Shown here: one piece after another, positions 1 through 8,269 of the stretch
Layout: each line of letters opens with the position of its first letter
Position numbering within the stretch: the first letter of the stretch is position 1
NCBI GenBank assembly: GCA_965183875.1
Contig: CBCYMK010000028.1
Coordinates: forward strand, 1-64,000
Length of the DNA stretch: 64,000 bases
Direction of reading: 5' to 3'
DNA from: UBA6772 sp965183875
GTDB lineage: Bacteria > Bacteroidota > Bacteroidia > Flavobacteriales > UBA7430
Translations under genes and position numbers: made by a program
The notes under the pieces: model-generated
Seen by the model: only the letters and a program-made list of their open reading frames with translations
Database searches by the model: none
Told to the model about the DNA's origin: nothing

Positions 1-496
1 CTCGGGAATTGAATGTGTAGGTAATATATCAGTTCAGCCTATTTCTGGTGCTGAGTCTCTATATTTTATTACTTTATATGGGCTTCCTGATACTCAGGTA
101 CATTTTAAGTACTACGATGCGACAAGCGAAAAAGTTTTTGCTTGTAATGAGGTTCTTGAATTTGATGCGAATGCAATTGTTGGAAATTTTGAAGAGCCGT
201 ATCTTATTTCTTTAAATGAGGAAAGTAGTTTGGCAGAGATTAAGCAATCGCTTGCTATCTATCCTAATCCTTTTGTGAGTTCCTTGATTATATCCTTTGC
301 TCTTGAGGTGTCTGAGGACCTTCATTTGCAACTATTCGATTTAATGGGAAGGTGTGTGAAAACCATCCACAAGAAAGGACTTAGTTCTGGTGGTCATGAA
401 ATTAAGTTCGATACTGAGGGACTTCCAGAAGGAGTATATCTACTGAAGTTTACTGTAGGGGATCACACCTATAAAAAGAGACTTGTAAAATCATAG
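1..496 (+). CDS. T9SS cargo protein, C-terminal fragment (5' end outside window)
   Basis: The reading frame is open from base 2 to a TAG stop at 494-496, so this is the 3' end of a larger gene and not a small ORF starting at an internal TTG. The last 80 or so residues form a type A T9SS sorting domain: the motif IYPNPF, a strand with LQLFDLMGRCV, then GLPEGVYLLKF and a basic end (KKRLVKS). In this family the domain directs the protein through the Por secretion system to the cell surface, after which it is cleaved. The upstream 75 residues show no recognisable domain, so the function of the mature protein is unknown. A hairpin terminator follows, shared with the convergent gene. Confidence 0.85.
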   Translation, partial: SGIECVGNISVQPISGAESLYFITLYGLPDTQVHFKYYDATSEKVFACNEVLEFDANAIVGNFEEPYLISLNEESSLAEIKQSLAIYPNPFVSSLIISFALEVSEDLHLQLFDLMGRCVKTIHKKGLSSGGHEIKFDTEGLPEGVYLLKFTVGDHTYKKRLVKS

Positions 497-560
497 ATAA
501 ATGAACCCTTGTTTATCTAGTGTAGTAGTGGTAAGGAATTTTTTCTAGGCTCATAACTAA

Positions 561-590
561 AAAAGGAGTAGTGTAACTACTCATTTTTTT
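561..590 (+). terminator. Rho-independent terminator between convergent T9SS genes
   Basis: GAGTAGT and ACTACTC (566-582) form a perfect 7-bp stem with a GTA loop, followed by seven T after CA. An A-run precedes the stem, so it could also serve the minus-strand gene ending at 595. Confidence 0.7.
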
Positions 591-594
591 AGGC

Positions 595-1860
595 TTATTT
601 TTTTATCCAGGGCTTAGTGGTACTCCCTTTTGGGTTTTCTACTTTCACAAAGTATAAGCCTTGTTCCCAGTCCTGTACATCTATTTTCCCAGATCGAGAT
701 TGTTGGTCTACTAAGAGCTTCCCTAGTGTGTTGTATATTGTTATACGACTACTAAGCTGTAGTTCAAAATACAAATAATCGCTTGTAGGATTTGGATAGA
801 GTTTAACCTCTTGTTCCATGTCATCGTTGAGTCCAACTACGTTAATATGTACAGTGTCTGTAGTACCGCAATCGTTAATTGGATCGTAGAGTAGTACTCC
901 ATAAACCCCATCTTCTATGAGGTGTAATGTATCGCTATGTTCAAATGGGATTACATTGTCGTAGTATAGCCAAGTAATATTTAAGCTGTCGTGTTGTGTT
1001 TCAACAGTGAGTATATTTTCTTGTTGATTGTAAAAAATTTCAGCGGTAATCACTATGCACGAGCCGTCGTCGTTAGTAGCTGTTTCTAGGAAATTACAAG
1101 CGAATATATTGGTGCAACCCTCTGTTTCAAATTCATCACAAATACCATCCCCATCTGTATCATTTACACAAGTGCCATCACAATTATAATACGGTATTGG
1201 GTAAATGCATTCTATGGCTTCAGTAGCCTCTGGATTGTAATTACAGGCCATTGGCTCTGGGCATCCGTAAATTTCTAATTCATCACATACCCCATCGTTA
1301 TCGCTGTCTAAAATACAGTCACCGGCACAGTTGTAGTATGGTTCTGGGTAGAGGCAACTACCGTCGTTTTCGTTAGCATCAGGATTAAAATTACAAGCGC
1401 TATCATCGTTACATCCAAAAAGAATCCCTGTACAGTTGTACTCCATAGTTCCCCATCCAATTACCGAAATACCATTTACACTAAAAGTAATGACACTGGT
1501 ACTTATATCATAAAGCGCTGTGCCATCAACAATTTGTAAGCTAATTTGATCTCCTGCCACTGCACCATCTATGATTTCTGTTTGTGCATCGTCTCCCCAA
1601 ATTGCCACTGCTTCTTGGAATACAAGCTCACCATTTTCGTCTACCAAACTTTTAGAACCGACCAATAAACCGTTTTGTGTATTGGCAACTATATACGGAG
1701 AGTTTGCGCTTAGTGTTAATCCTGCCAAGAAGTCTTGATGTAGTAATACCGACATATTAGATCCGGTATTTAAACCTCCATATGCAGGAGGTAAATCACA
1801 GTCTTGTGCATTTATATAGCAGGTAACTAGGAGTGTTAAGTAGGTGAGTATCTGTTTCAT
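595..1860 (-). CDS. T9SS surface protein with cysteine/calcium-type repeats
   Basis: 421 residues from the ATG at 1860. I chose this start over an in-frame ATG seven codons upstream because it begins directly with a signal peptide (MKQILTYLTLLVTCYINAQ). Three repeats of the type GC-D--ACNYNP-A---- with C(I/L)YP-PYYNC lie at about residues 145-265, each followed by an acidic stretch such as DSDNDGVCDELE that resembles thrombospondin type 3 calcium-binding loops. The C-terminal 80 residues are a T9SS type A sorting domain (LYPNPTSDYLYFEL, WEQGLYFVKV). The gene is the last of a minus-strand run after DUF2490, 40 bp away. It is probably a secreted or surface-anchored structural protein; ligand and role are unknown. 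Confidence 0.85.
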   Translation of the reverse strand: MKQILTYLTLLVTCYINAQDCDLPPAYGGLNTGSNMSVLLHQDFLAGLTLSANSPYIVANTQNGLLVGSKSLVDENGELVFQEAVAIWGDDAQTEIIDGAVAGDQISLQIVDGTALYDISTSVITFSVNGISVIGWGTMEYNCTGILFGCNDDSACNFNPDANENDGSCLYPEPYYNCAGDCILDSDNDGVCDELEIYGCPEPMACNYNPEATEAIECIYPIPYYNCDGTCVNDTDGDGICDEFETEGCTNIFACNFLETATNDDGSCIVITAEIFYNQQENILTVETQHDSLNITWLYYDNVIPFEHSDTLHLIEDGVYGVLLYDPINDCGTTDTVHINVVGLNDDMEQEVKLYPNPTSDYLYFELQLSSRITIYNTLGKLLVDQQSRSGKIDVQDWEQGLYFVKVENPKGSTTKPWIKK

Positions 1861-1900
1861 ATGCGAATTATTGTACTGCAATTTACTTTAAAAAAATGTT

Positions 1901-2536
1901 TTAAATCTTATAATTTGCCCCAAAGCCAATTACTTGAATCTGTTCTGGGTTCTTCTTGTTAAACTCTTGTTGGGACCTAAAGAAGAGTTTCATTTTAAGT
2001 CGGTTAAGCATATTCCAGTTTATACCTAAGGTATAGCGTTTTTTACTGTGTTCGTTTTGGGTAGCTAGTTTCCAGTACAACTCATGTGATATATAAGGGC
2101 TTATGAGTTTACCCTTTAGTGCGAGAGTCCACTTGGTTCTAAAAAGACTTTTGTCACGCTCTCCAATAGAATCCCAGGATTGCTGAAAGCGAACTCTTTG
2201 CTTTATAGTAATAGGCATAGTTTTTAAGCTGTATTCAGAGTTGCCATCCAAATTCATGCGCATATACTTATCTTCATTAAACTCATTTACAATACGTATA
2301 TTCATTCCTAAAGAATGCGACTTTAAAACTTTATACCTGAATCCTAAATCAGTAAAACTCTTTTTGTACTGACTCATATTGTCTTCCCACCGTATTTGTT
2401 CTTGAAGCTCCATGCGTATCTTTGCATTCACTTTTTTACTGAACTTTACAGACGACCACAATTGTAAGTCATCGCTTTGTGCGCTACTTATAAAAGGAAA
2501 GATTACTAAAAGGAGTAGGCTTAATTTATTCTTCAT
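1901..2536 (-). CDS. DUF2490 outer-membrane protein
   Basis: 211 residues with a cleavable signal peptide (MKNKLSLLLLVIFPFISSAQ). The region DDLQLWSSVKFSKKV followed by alternating polar/hydrophobic strands fits the DUF2490 family, small predicted beta-barrels of the Bacteroidota outer membrane with no established function. The start codon overlaps the end of the DUF4956 gene by 11 bp, so the two are almost certainly co-translated with the VTC gene upstream. By context I infer an outer-membrane role for the product or substrate of the VTC/DUF4956 pair. Confidence 0.8.
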   Translation of the reverse strand: MKNKLSLLLLVIFPFISSAQSDDLQLWSSVKFSKKVNAKIRMELQEQIRWEDNMSQYKKSFTDLGFRYKVLKSHSLGMNIRIVNEFNEDKYMRMNLDGNSEYSLKTMPITIKQRVRFQQSWDSIGERDKSLFRTKWTLALKGKLISPYISHELYWKLATQNEHSKKRYTLGINWNMLNRLKMKLFFRSQQEFNKKNPEQIQVIGFGANYKI

Positions 2537-3173
2537 CTTGTATCATTTCTGTTCCCCAAACAACTTCATTTACGTCTGCTTTATAGAATATGGTAACATT
2601 AGCTACATCTCTTAAGAAGTCGATTTTACCTATTTGAATTCGTATAATATCCAGGCCTGTACGTTCTCTTAAATCGCGAATCATTTCCAATCTACTTTCA
2701 GCTTTTATAAGGTCTATTCGCTCGTATACAATATTTTTACTTTGTACCTCATTATTAAACCACAGCTTTTCAAAGCTCAGGGTTACTAATAAAATGGTCG
2801 AGTTTACAAACATCAATTCAGCCCAAGAAATCTTCTTATTTGCTAGGGCATTTATCATAGCCAAACCTATTACAATAAATAAATAGGTCATTTCTTTAAT
2901 CGGGATGGGTTCTGTACGATAGCGCAAAATGCCAAACACGGCAAATAAACCAAGTGCAAATCCTAGCTCCATAGGTACCTTTCGGAGCAAGAAACAGATG
3001 AAAAAGGTGAGTAAATTAAAAACGAAAAAAGTAAATAAATAATCCTTCCTTCTGTTAGCTGCAAAATACAAAACTCTAATAATCACAAAGGTGAAAGAGA
3101 AGTCTATTAAGAAGCGGATAAATAACTTAAATAAGTCTTTCTGGTTGAATAATTCTACGTCTAAAAAGTCCAT
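2526..3173 (-). CDS. DUF4956 multi-pass membrane protein
   Basis: 215 residues. About five hydrophobic segments lie at residues 17-38, 44-62, 68-86, 95-111 and 118-134, followed by a soluble C-terminal domain of about 80 residues. The segment FGILRYRTEPIPIKEMTY between membrane helices is the hallmark of DUF4956. In many bacteria the family sits next to a VTC-domain polyphosphate polymerase, often with a CotH-type kinase; no CotH gene is present here. It overlaps the VTC gene by 13 bp and DUF2490 by 11 bp. A role as membrane partner or channel of the polymerase is an inference from context. Confidence 0.85.
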   Translation of the reverse strand: MDFLDVELFNQKDLFKLFIRFLIDFSFTFVIIRVLYFAANRRKDYLFTFFVFNLLTFFICFLLRKVPMELGFALGLFAVFGILRYRTEPIPIKEMTYLFIVIGLAMINALANKKISWAELMFVNSTILLVTLSFEKLWFNNEVQSKNIVYERIDLIKAESRLEMIRDLRERTGLDIIRIQIGKIDFLRDVANVTIFYKADVNEVVWGTEMIQDEE

Positions 3174-3913
3174 ATTTTTTGAATTTTGTTAAGGTCTAAT
3201 AATCTCGATTTAAATCGGTTGTATTTTAGTTTATCGTCTAGTAAAATACAGCCGATACAGTATTTACTTAAGCGTTGAGGGCGAATTTGTTTTGAACGGA
3301 GTAAGGTATTAATTTTAGAATTTCGGTTTAACCCACTCTGTTTAACCTCAATGATGATAGGCTCTGAAAGATCAACTTTACTGTTATGATCTTCAAACTT
3401 CAAATTGAAATCTATGGTAACTCTTTCTTCCTCAGTTTTATGAGCTAAGGTAATACGGCTAAAGGTATTTTGTAGTATTTGCTTTAAGTCAGCTGGATTT
3501 TCGGGAATCCATTCTTGTAAAAATGCAGTTTGGTTTTTACTTATTGGAAAGCTGAATGGGCTAGAAATACGTTTTTTATCTGTCGCCCCTTTGTGTTTCA
3601 ACTTTACCTCCAAGAAGTTTAAATCAGACTCTATATAATTCCTAAATCGAACCTTATGCCTCTTAGGTTTCCCTTGATGATGCTGAATATAGTAGTCTTT
3701 ATTTTCGGTATCCAAATAAGTAGTTCGGTACGAAGCTTCTCTTTTTCCTTTAATCTCTAAAGCATAATACTGGTCTAGTAATTCTGGTAATAATTCTATC
3801 AGGGTAGTTTTAGAAAGTAAGTATTTTGTATCGGTACGTTTCAACAACTTTACCCGATCCATTTGTTTCAAATCGATCGGGTTAAATTTTGCCAGTTGTT
3901 GTTGTAAACTCAT
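3161..3913 (-). CDS. VTC-domain polyphosphate polymerase
   Basis: 250 residues from the ATG at 3913; an in-frame ATG at 3940 would add nine residues. The VTC fold is recognisable: RVKLLKRTDTKYLLS near the N terminus, YRTTYLDTENKDYY and the basic stretch PKRHKVRFRNYIESD, then LEVKLKHKGATDKKR and IIIEVKQSG. These basic and acidic residues line the tunnel active site of the yeast Vtc4 family, which polymerises polyphosphate from ATP. The protein has no membrane segment of its own; the DUF4956 gene that overlaps its end by 13 bp supplies one. It starts 54 bp after the aldehyde dehydrogenase gene and may belong to the same transcript. Polyphosphate as the product is inferred from the family. Confidence 0.85.
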   Translation of the reverse strand: MSLQQQLAKFNPIDLKQMDRVKLLKRTDTKYLLSKTTLIELLPELLDQYYALEIKGKREASYRTTYLDTENKDYYIQHHQGKPKRHKVRFRNYIESDLNFLEVKLKHKGATDKKRISSPFSFPISKNQTAFLQEWIPENPADLKQILQNTFSRITLAHKTEEERVTIDFNLKFEDHNSKVDLSEPIIIEVKQSGLNRNSKINTLLRSKQIRPQRLSKYCIGCILLDDKLKYNRFKSRLLDLNKIQKIWTF

Positions 3914-3966
3914 GTTTTTTTTATCGCTTAGGTAAGACAATAAATAAAAGTTTTTTATTTCAAACC

Positions 3967-5409
3967 TTATAGTTTAATGCACACATTTTTCGGTTCTGTA
4001 AAGAAGTGCAGTGCTTCAAATCCACCTTCACGGCCTACACCCGATTGTTTTACTCCTCCAAAAGGAGTTCTCAAATCTCTTAGTAACCATGTGTTTACCC
4101 ATACAATACCCGAATCTAAATTACCAGCCATTCTATGCGCTCGCTTTAAATTACTGGTCCATACTGTAGAGGAGAGTCCATATTTAGTGCTGTTTGCATA
4201 GCCTAGAACTTCTTTTTCTGTATCGAAAGGCATTAGGGTAACCACAGGCCCAAAAATTTCTTCCTGGTTGGTGCGGCAATTATAAGGTAAGCCTTCTATA
4301 ATGGTAGGTTCTAAATAATAACCATTTGCATATTCTCCATCTAAAATAACACGTTTTCCTCCTACTAAAACAGTACCGCCTTCTTCTTTAGCTAATTCTA
4401 CATACGAAAGTACTTTCTCCATATGGTCTTTAGAAACTACAGCACCTAGTTTGGCTTTTTCGTCTAGCGGGTGTCCCACAACCATTTTTTCTGTTTGTGC
4501 TACAAAAGCATCACGGAATTTCTCGTATATCGGTCGTTCAATAAATATCCGTGAACCACATAAACAAATTTGACCCTGGTTGGCAAAAGAAGAACGTTTA
4601 GTAGTTGATAATGCATCCTCAAAATCGCAGTCTGCAAAAATTATATTTGGGTTTTTGCCACCTAATTCCAAAGACATTTTCTTAAACATAGGTGCGGCAA
4701 CACGTGCTATCTGTTGTCCTGTAGAAGTTCCTCCTGTAAAAGAAATTACAGGAATATCCGAATGCTCAGTAATAGACGCTCCAACTTTATGTCCTAGCCC
4801 GTGTACTATATTTAATACCCCTGCTGGTAAGCCTACTTCCATGCATATTTTAGAAAGTAAATAAGCCGTCATTGGAGTTACCTCCGAAGGCTTAGCTACC
4901 ACGCAATTCCCGGTAGCTAGCGCAGGAGCAATTTTCCAAGTAAATAAATACAAGGGTAAGTTCCATGGTGAAATACAACCAGCTACACCAATTGGCTTGC
5001 GGGTAGTATAGTTTATAGCTACTTCGCCCATATCAAAACAATCTGTTTTGTCGTGCATTATAGCTGTTGCATAAAACCTAAAGTTTGATGCAGCACGTGG
5101 AATATCTACTGCTTTAGAAAGCCATAAAGGCTTCCCATTATCTTTAGATTCTGCTAGCGCTAAGTACTCTAAATTGTCTTCAATTTTATCGGCAATAGCC
5201 ATGAGGTAGCCCATGCGTTTTTCCGACGAAAGAGCAGCCCAAGCAGGGAAGGCGGTTTGTGCAGCCACAACAGCTTTGTCCACATCACTCTTGTCGCTAT
5301 CTGGAATTAGAGAATATACAGCTCCTGTTGCAGGATTATAATTGTCTAGGTAATTTCCAGATTGAGGTTCACAAAGCAGCCCTCCGATATAATTTTGAAT
5401 TTTTTCCAT
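3967..5409 (-). CDS. NAD-dependent aldehyde dehydrogenase (semialdehyde type)
   Basis: 480 residues, full length for the ALDH superfamily. The cofactor region has SFTGGTSTGQQIA, the general-base glutamate is in LELGGKNPN, and the catalytic cysteine in FANQGQICLCGSRIF. The C-terminal LRDLRTPFGGVKQSGVGREGG resembles 2-hydroxymuconate or 2-aminomuconate semialdehyde dehydrogenases, which oxidise ring-cleavage products in tryptophan or catechol breakdown. The start lies only 3 bp after the SDR stop codon, so the two genes are translationally linked. No dioxygenase, ACMSD or kynureninase is present in this window, so the substrate assignment is tentative. Confidence 0.85.
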   Translation of the reverse strand: MEKIQNYIGGLLCEPQSGNYLDNYNPATGAVYSLIPDSDKSDVDKAVVAAQTAFPAWAALSSEKRMGYLMAIADKIEDNLEYLALAESKDNGKPLWLSKAVDIPRAASNFRFYATAIMHDKTDCFDMGEVAINYTTRKPIGVAGCISPWNLPLYLFTWKIAPALATGNCVVAKPSEVTPMTAYLLSKICMEVGLPAGVLNIVHGLGHKVGASITEHSDIPVISFTGGTSTGQQIARVAAPMFKKMSLELGGKNPNIIFADCDFEDALSTTKRSSFANQGQICLCGSRIFIERPIYEKFRDAFVAQTEKMVVGHPLDEKAKLGAVVSKDHMEKVLSYVELAKEEGGTVLVGGKRVILDGEYANGYYLEPTIIEGLPYNCRTNQEEIFGPVVTLMPFDTEKEVLGYANSTKYGLSSTVWTSNLKRAHRMAGNLDSGIVWVNTWLLRDLRTPFGGVKQSGVGREGGFEALHFFTEPKNVCIKL

Positions 5410-5412
5410 AGT

Positions 5413-6198
5413 CTATAAGCAAGCGGTTCTCCCACCATCTACAGGGATGTTAATTCCGTTGATGTATGATGCAGCAGGCGAAGCAAGGAATGCAATTGCA
5501 TTGGCCACTTCTTCAGCTTCAGCAATACGTTTCATAGGAACCTGGTTTTTCATTGCTTCTAAAACAGCTTCTTCAGTTTGGCCAGTTTTCTTCGCTTTAT
5601 TTTCAATAATAGATTTTAGGCGAACTGTGTTTGTAGCTCCAGGTAATACATTGTTTACTGTGATGTTAAATCCACCAAGTTCATTTGCTAATGTCTTAGA
5701 CCAACTAGCAACTGCACCTCTAATAGTGTTAGAAACGCCCAAGCCATTAAGAGGTTGTTTTACTGAGGTAGAAATGATGTTAATAATACGACCATATCCT
5801 TCCGTTTTCATGCCTTCCATTAGGTTTTGAACCATTATCTGGTTGCAAATTAAATGGTTGGTAAAAGCTCGAATATATTCGTCTGTATGGGCTGCGTTAG
5901 CAGGTCCACCAGCAGGTCCACCTGTATTATTTACCAATATATTGGCCTTGTTTTCTTTTGCAAAAGCAGCTAGTTTTACTCTCAAATCTTCTGGTTGTGT
6001 AAAATCTACAGAGATGTAAGTATGCTTCTGTCCTTTTGAACTGTCTAACTCAGTTATAACAGATTTTAATTTTTCTTCGTTTCGAGCTACTAATGTAATA
6101 CTAGCACCCATTTGAGCAAGTTGTGTAGCTGTTGCTTTTCCTATTCCTTGCGTACTACCGCATACTACGGCACGCTTACCATCTAAGGATATATTCAT
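5413..6198 (-). CDS. SDR-family NAD(P)-dependent oxidoreductase
   Basis: 261 residues, the usual length of a classical short-chain dehydrogenase. The glycine-rich cofactor motif is VCGSTQGIGKATA, followed by VNNTGGPAGGP (the NNAG-equivalent). The active-site region reads IINIISTSVKQPLNGLG, and the end has GINIPVDGGRT. At the catalytic tyrosine position (YxxxK) the sequence is VSNTIRGAVASWSKTLANE: I see no tyrosine, so the usual Ser-Tyr-Lys triad appears incomplete and the enzyme may belong to a divergent SDR group. It is packed between the YwqK lipoprotein (3 bp) and the aldehyde dehydrogenase (3 bp), suggesting they act in one pathway. Confidence 0.82.
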   Translation of the reverse strand: MNISLDGKRAVVCGSTQGIGKATATQLAQMGASITLVARNEEKLKSVITELDSSKGQKHTYISVDFTQPEDLRVKLAAFAKENKANILVNNTGGPAGGPANAAHTDEYIRAFTNHLICNQIMVQNLMEGMKTEGYGRIINIISTSVKQPLNGLGVSNTIRGAVASWSKTLANELGGFNITVNNVLPGATNTVRLKSIIENKAKKTGQTEEAVLEAMKNQVPMKRIAEAEEVANAIAFLASPAASYINGINIPVDGGRTACL

Positions 6199-6201
6199 GA
6201 C

Positions 6202-6909
6202 TTATCTTTTTGCTGTTCCTTGTACCACTCTATAGTTCTTATAGCGTGTTTTGTATTTTGCCAGTACCGTAACTTCGTTTTTCCCAAAGGGGATTATCGC
6301 AAAGCCTGTATTAGCCGTTTTGTTAATTTCTTTTAATTGATCGTGTAAGTATAAGCTGTCTGTTAGTTCTCCTTGATAAAGACTTACTTCTTTTACTTTA
6401 TTCGCGAGTTTCACTTCTACAATTACCGAACCATCAGCTTGCGTTTTTTTATTTGAATAGGTGAATTTTGGAACCGCTTTGCGCTCTTGTCCAGATTTAC
6501 TGAATTCTCTTAATCCTATACCCGGGTGGTTCTCAAAAAACAGAGCCTCAGACATTAACTCACCATCTTCGTAATATTTTTTTTGAGTTCCATGACGCTC
6601 ATCGGCACTATAAGAAGTTACTCTATAAGACTTTCCATTTTTATGGTACCATTTTGCTTTCCCTTCTTTTACACCGTTTATATAGTCAATTTTAGCCCTT
6701 AGCTTTCCATCGGTATAGAAATCGGAAGCTAATCCATGACGAACTCCTTCCACATAATTGATAGAAGCAGAAATGCTTCCATCTTCATTATAAGTGTGGA
6801 TTAGTCCGTTTTTAGGACCTTTTTTTTGGTTCGTTGCAGTTGAGTCATTTCCATTATTGCAACTCATAACAGTTGCAATAATGCTTAGGAGAAATAGGTT
6901 TTTGAACAT
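6202..6909 (-). CDS. YwqK-family repeat lipoprotein
   Basis: 235 residues from the ATG at 6909. An in-frame ATG at 6930 falls inside the -7 promoter box, so the shorter start is preferred; it gives a lipoprotein signal MFKNLFLLSIIATVMSC. Residues 35-130 carry MORN-like tandem repeats of the form DG--------Y--G-RHG (NEDGSISASINYVEGVRHG, TDGKLRAKIDYINGVKEG, KNGKSYRVTSYSADERHG), the pattern of the YwqK family, often labelled an antitoxin although evidence for that role is weak. The last 100 residues look like a beta domain. No toxin partner is visible. It heads the run with the SDR and ALDH genes. Confidence 0.75.
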   Translation of the reverse strand: MFKNLFLLSIIATVMSCNNGNDSTATNQKKGPKNGLIHTYNEDGSISASINYVEGVRHGLASDFYTDGKLRAKIDYINGVKEGKAKWYHKNGKSYRVTSYSADERHGTQKKYYEDGELMSEALFFENHPGIGLREFSKSGQERKAVPKFTYSNKKTQADGSVIVEVKLANKVKEVSLYQGELTDSLYLHDQLKEINKTANTGFAIIPFGKNEVTVLAKYKTRYKNYRVVQGTAKR

Positions 6910-6927
6910 GTTTTGAATTTGAATTTT

Positions 6928-6935
6928 CAAAGGTA
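6928..6935 (-). promoter_or_regulatory. -7 box (TACCTTTG) for the YwqK-SDR-ALDH unit
   Basis: The minus strand reads TACCTTTG, a full match to the Bacteroidota consensus TAnnTTTG, 18 bp before the chosen ATG at 6909. I see no clear TTTG at -33. Confidence 0.45.
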
Positions 6936-6973
6936 GTAAATAGTGCGCATTGATAGTACACGATTAAAAGTGC

Positions 6974-7702
6974 TTATTTTGAAATATGGTATGTGATACC
7001 TATGGTGTATTTCATCGGCTCGTCAGAACTATCCCACTCATAACTAGAGCCAGCAACTGTGCGGATTGGTGCAAAGCCAAGAGAAGTTTGTATACTCCAC
7101 CTTCCATAACCTATCCCAATAGAGGGGCTAATATCGTACTTAATTAAATGATTAAAATTGATGTATTTTTCTGTATAATCTTCTGTAACTAATTTACTGT
7201 GAGATTGTAGTAAAAGCCCAAACTTTAAACCAAAATTAAACTTAAAGTAGTTGTTTTTATGATTAGGCTTTGTTCTAAACCTTAATTCTAACGGAATATC
7301 TAGGTAGGTCCAAGTCATTTTATTTTTTATGAATTCATGATCTTTTAGTAATGGATGGTATCCATGCCATGTAGTATCCGATTCTATCAATGGTATATGA
7401 ACCCCTACAAGTTTTCCCTCAGCAACTCTTAAATTACTATGGTAATTGTATACAGATAGACCTATACCAGCTGCTATGCTAATGGGTCCTTTACCTAAAG
7501 GTTTATCGTGCATTATTCCTATAGACAAAGCACTATTATACCACTTAGTGTCGGGCCCAGTTCTGTACCATGATAAGCCTAATAAAGCAGTAGAAACATA
7601 AAATTGGTCTTGCGCTTTTCTTGGAGTTTGTTCTTGAGCAGAAGATGTAGTTATTATGCCACAAAGAAATAAAAAGAGTATTACTAGTCTTAATTGTATC
7701 AT
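6974..7702 (-). CDS. Outer-membrane beta-barrel protein
   Basis: 242 residues with a signal peptide (MIQLRLVILFLFLCGIITTSSAQ). The mature part alternates hydrophobic and polar residues and is rich in glycine and aromatics, with strands such as PISIAAGIGLSVYNYH, FKFNFGLKFGLLLQ and KYTIGITYHISK ending in a lysine rather than the usual terminal aromatic. This fits the broad PorT/OmpA-like barrel class of Bacteroidota. Its own -7 box lies 20 bp upstream and the next gene has a separate box, so it may be monocistronic. No specific function can be read from the sequence. Confidence 0.65.
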   Translation of the reverse strand: MIQLRLVILFLFLCGIITTSSAQEQTPRKAQDQFYVSTALLGLSWYRTGPDTKWYNSALSIGIMHDKPLGKGPISIAAGIGLSVYNYHSNLRVAEGKLVGVHIPLIESDTTWHGYHPLLKDHEFIKNKMTWTYLDIPLELRFRTKPNHKNNYFKFNFGLKFGLLLQSHSKLVTEDYTEKYINFNHLIKYDISPSIGIGYGRWSIQTSLGFAPIRTVAGSSYEWDSSDEPMKYTIGITYHISK

Positions 7703-7722
7703 AGTTAGTCATTAAGTTTTAC

Positions 7723-7730
7723 CAAAGATA
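7723..7730 (-). promoter_or_regulatory. -7 box (TATCTTTG) for the beta-barrel gene
   Basis: The minus strand reads TATCTTTG, a full consensus match, 20 bp upstream of the ATG at 7702. A -33 element is not evident. Confidence 0.45.
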
Positions 7731-7874
7731 GCAAATCAGAATAAGAGAAAAGGTTAAAATGGTCCTAGTGACAAAATAGTAGGTTAATGGGAGTGGGGCT
7801 AATTGTTACTTGGTCTTCGATGATACCAATATATATCGGTACATACTGACAATAATTTTAACTCCGACCCCTCC

Positions 7875-7901
7875 TTTGTCATCCTGAGCCTGTCGAAGCA
7901 C
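7875..7901. repeat. Dispersed intergenic repeat (CATCCTGAGCCTGTCGAAG type)
   Basis: The spacer carries TCATCCTGAGCCTGTCGAAG after TTTG. Shorter, decayed relatives (TTTGTCAGGCTGA) occur at 23629 and 37549. This short palindromic repeat is common in spacers of Bacteroidota genomes; its function is unknown. Confidence 0.6.
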
Positions 7902-7912
7902 TTACCTTCTTT

Positions 7913-8269
7913 TCAGCCTTGAAAAGCATCTACAATATGATAAATTCGTTCTTCTTTTTCGTTTTTTATAACCGACACTATATCAAAACGAACTTCGTTG
8001 TAGAGGTCTTTTTTTTCTAAGTAGATTTCTGCAGCTTCAATGAGCATTTTCTCCTTTTTAAAATTCACCGATTCATCTGGGAATCCGTAGCGCAAACTAG
8101 AGCGCGTTTTTACTTCTATAAAAACTAAAAACTCTTTGTGGTAGGCAATAATATCTACTTCATATCGCATTTGTTTCCAGTTGCAGTCTAGTATTTTGAA
8201 GCCTTTTTTTTGTAGGAATTGTTGGGCGATGAGTTCACCCTCTTTGCCTAAATCGTTGTGTGTTGCCAT
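7913..8269 (-). CDS. YraN family protein (UPF0102, endonuclease-like)
   Basis: 118 residues, the normal length for YraN/UPF0102. Family features are LGKEGELIAQQFLQKKGFKILDCNW at the N terminus (helix with conserved Gly-Glu) and the nuclease-like core YEVDIIAYHKEFLVFIEVKTRSS, in which D, E and K match the PD-(D/E)xK pattern seen in Holliday-junction resolvase-like folds. The biological role is unsettled in the family. It is divergent from purF with a 222-bp spacer. A TATCTTTA box on the minus strand at 8325-8332 could be its promoter. Confidence 0.9.
   Translation of the reverse strand: MATHNDLGKEGELIAQQFLQKKGFKILDCNWKQMRYEVDIIAYHKEFLVFIEVKTRSSLRYGFPDESVNFKKEKMLIEAAEIYLEKKDLYNEVRFDIVSVIKNEKEERIYHIVDAFQG

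Noticed and set aside
3967..5409. Complete kynurenine degradation operon
   Set aside because: Only a dehydrogenase and an SDR are present; the ring-cleavage and decarboxylase genes are missing from the window.
6202..6909. Toxin-antitoxin module based on the YwqK label
   Set aside because: No small toxin ORF is adjacent; neighbours are metabolic enzymes, so the antitoxin label is not supported.
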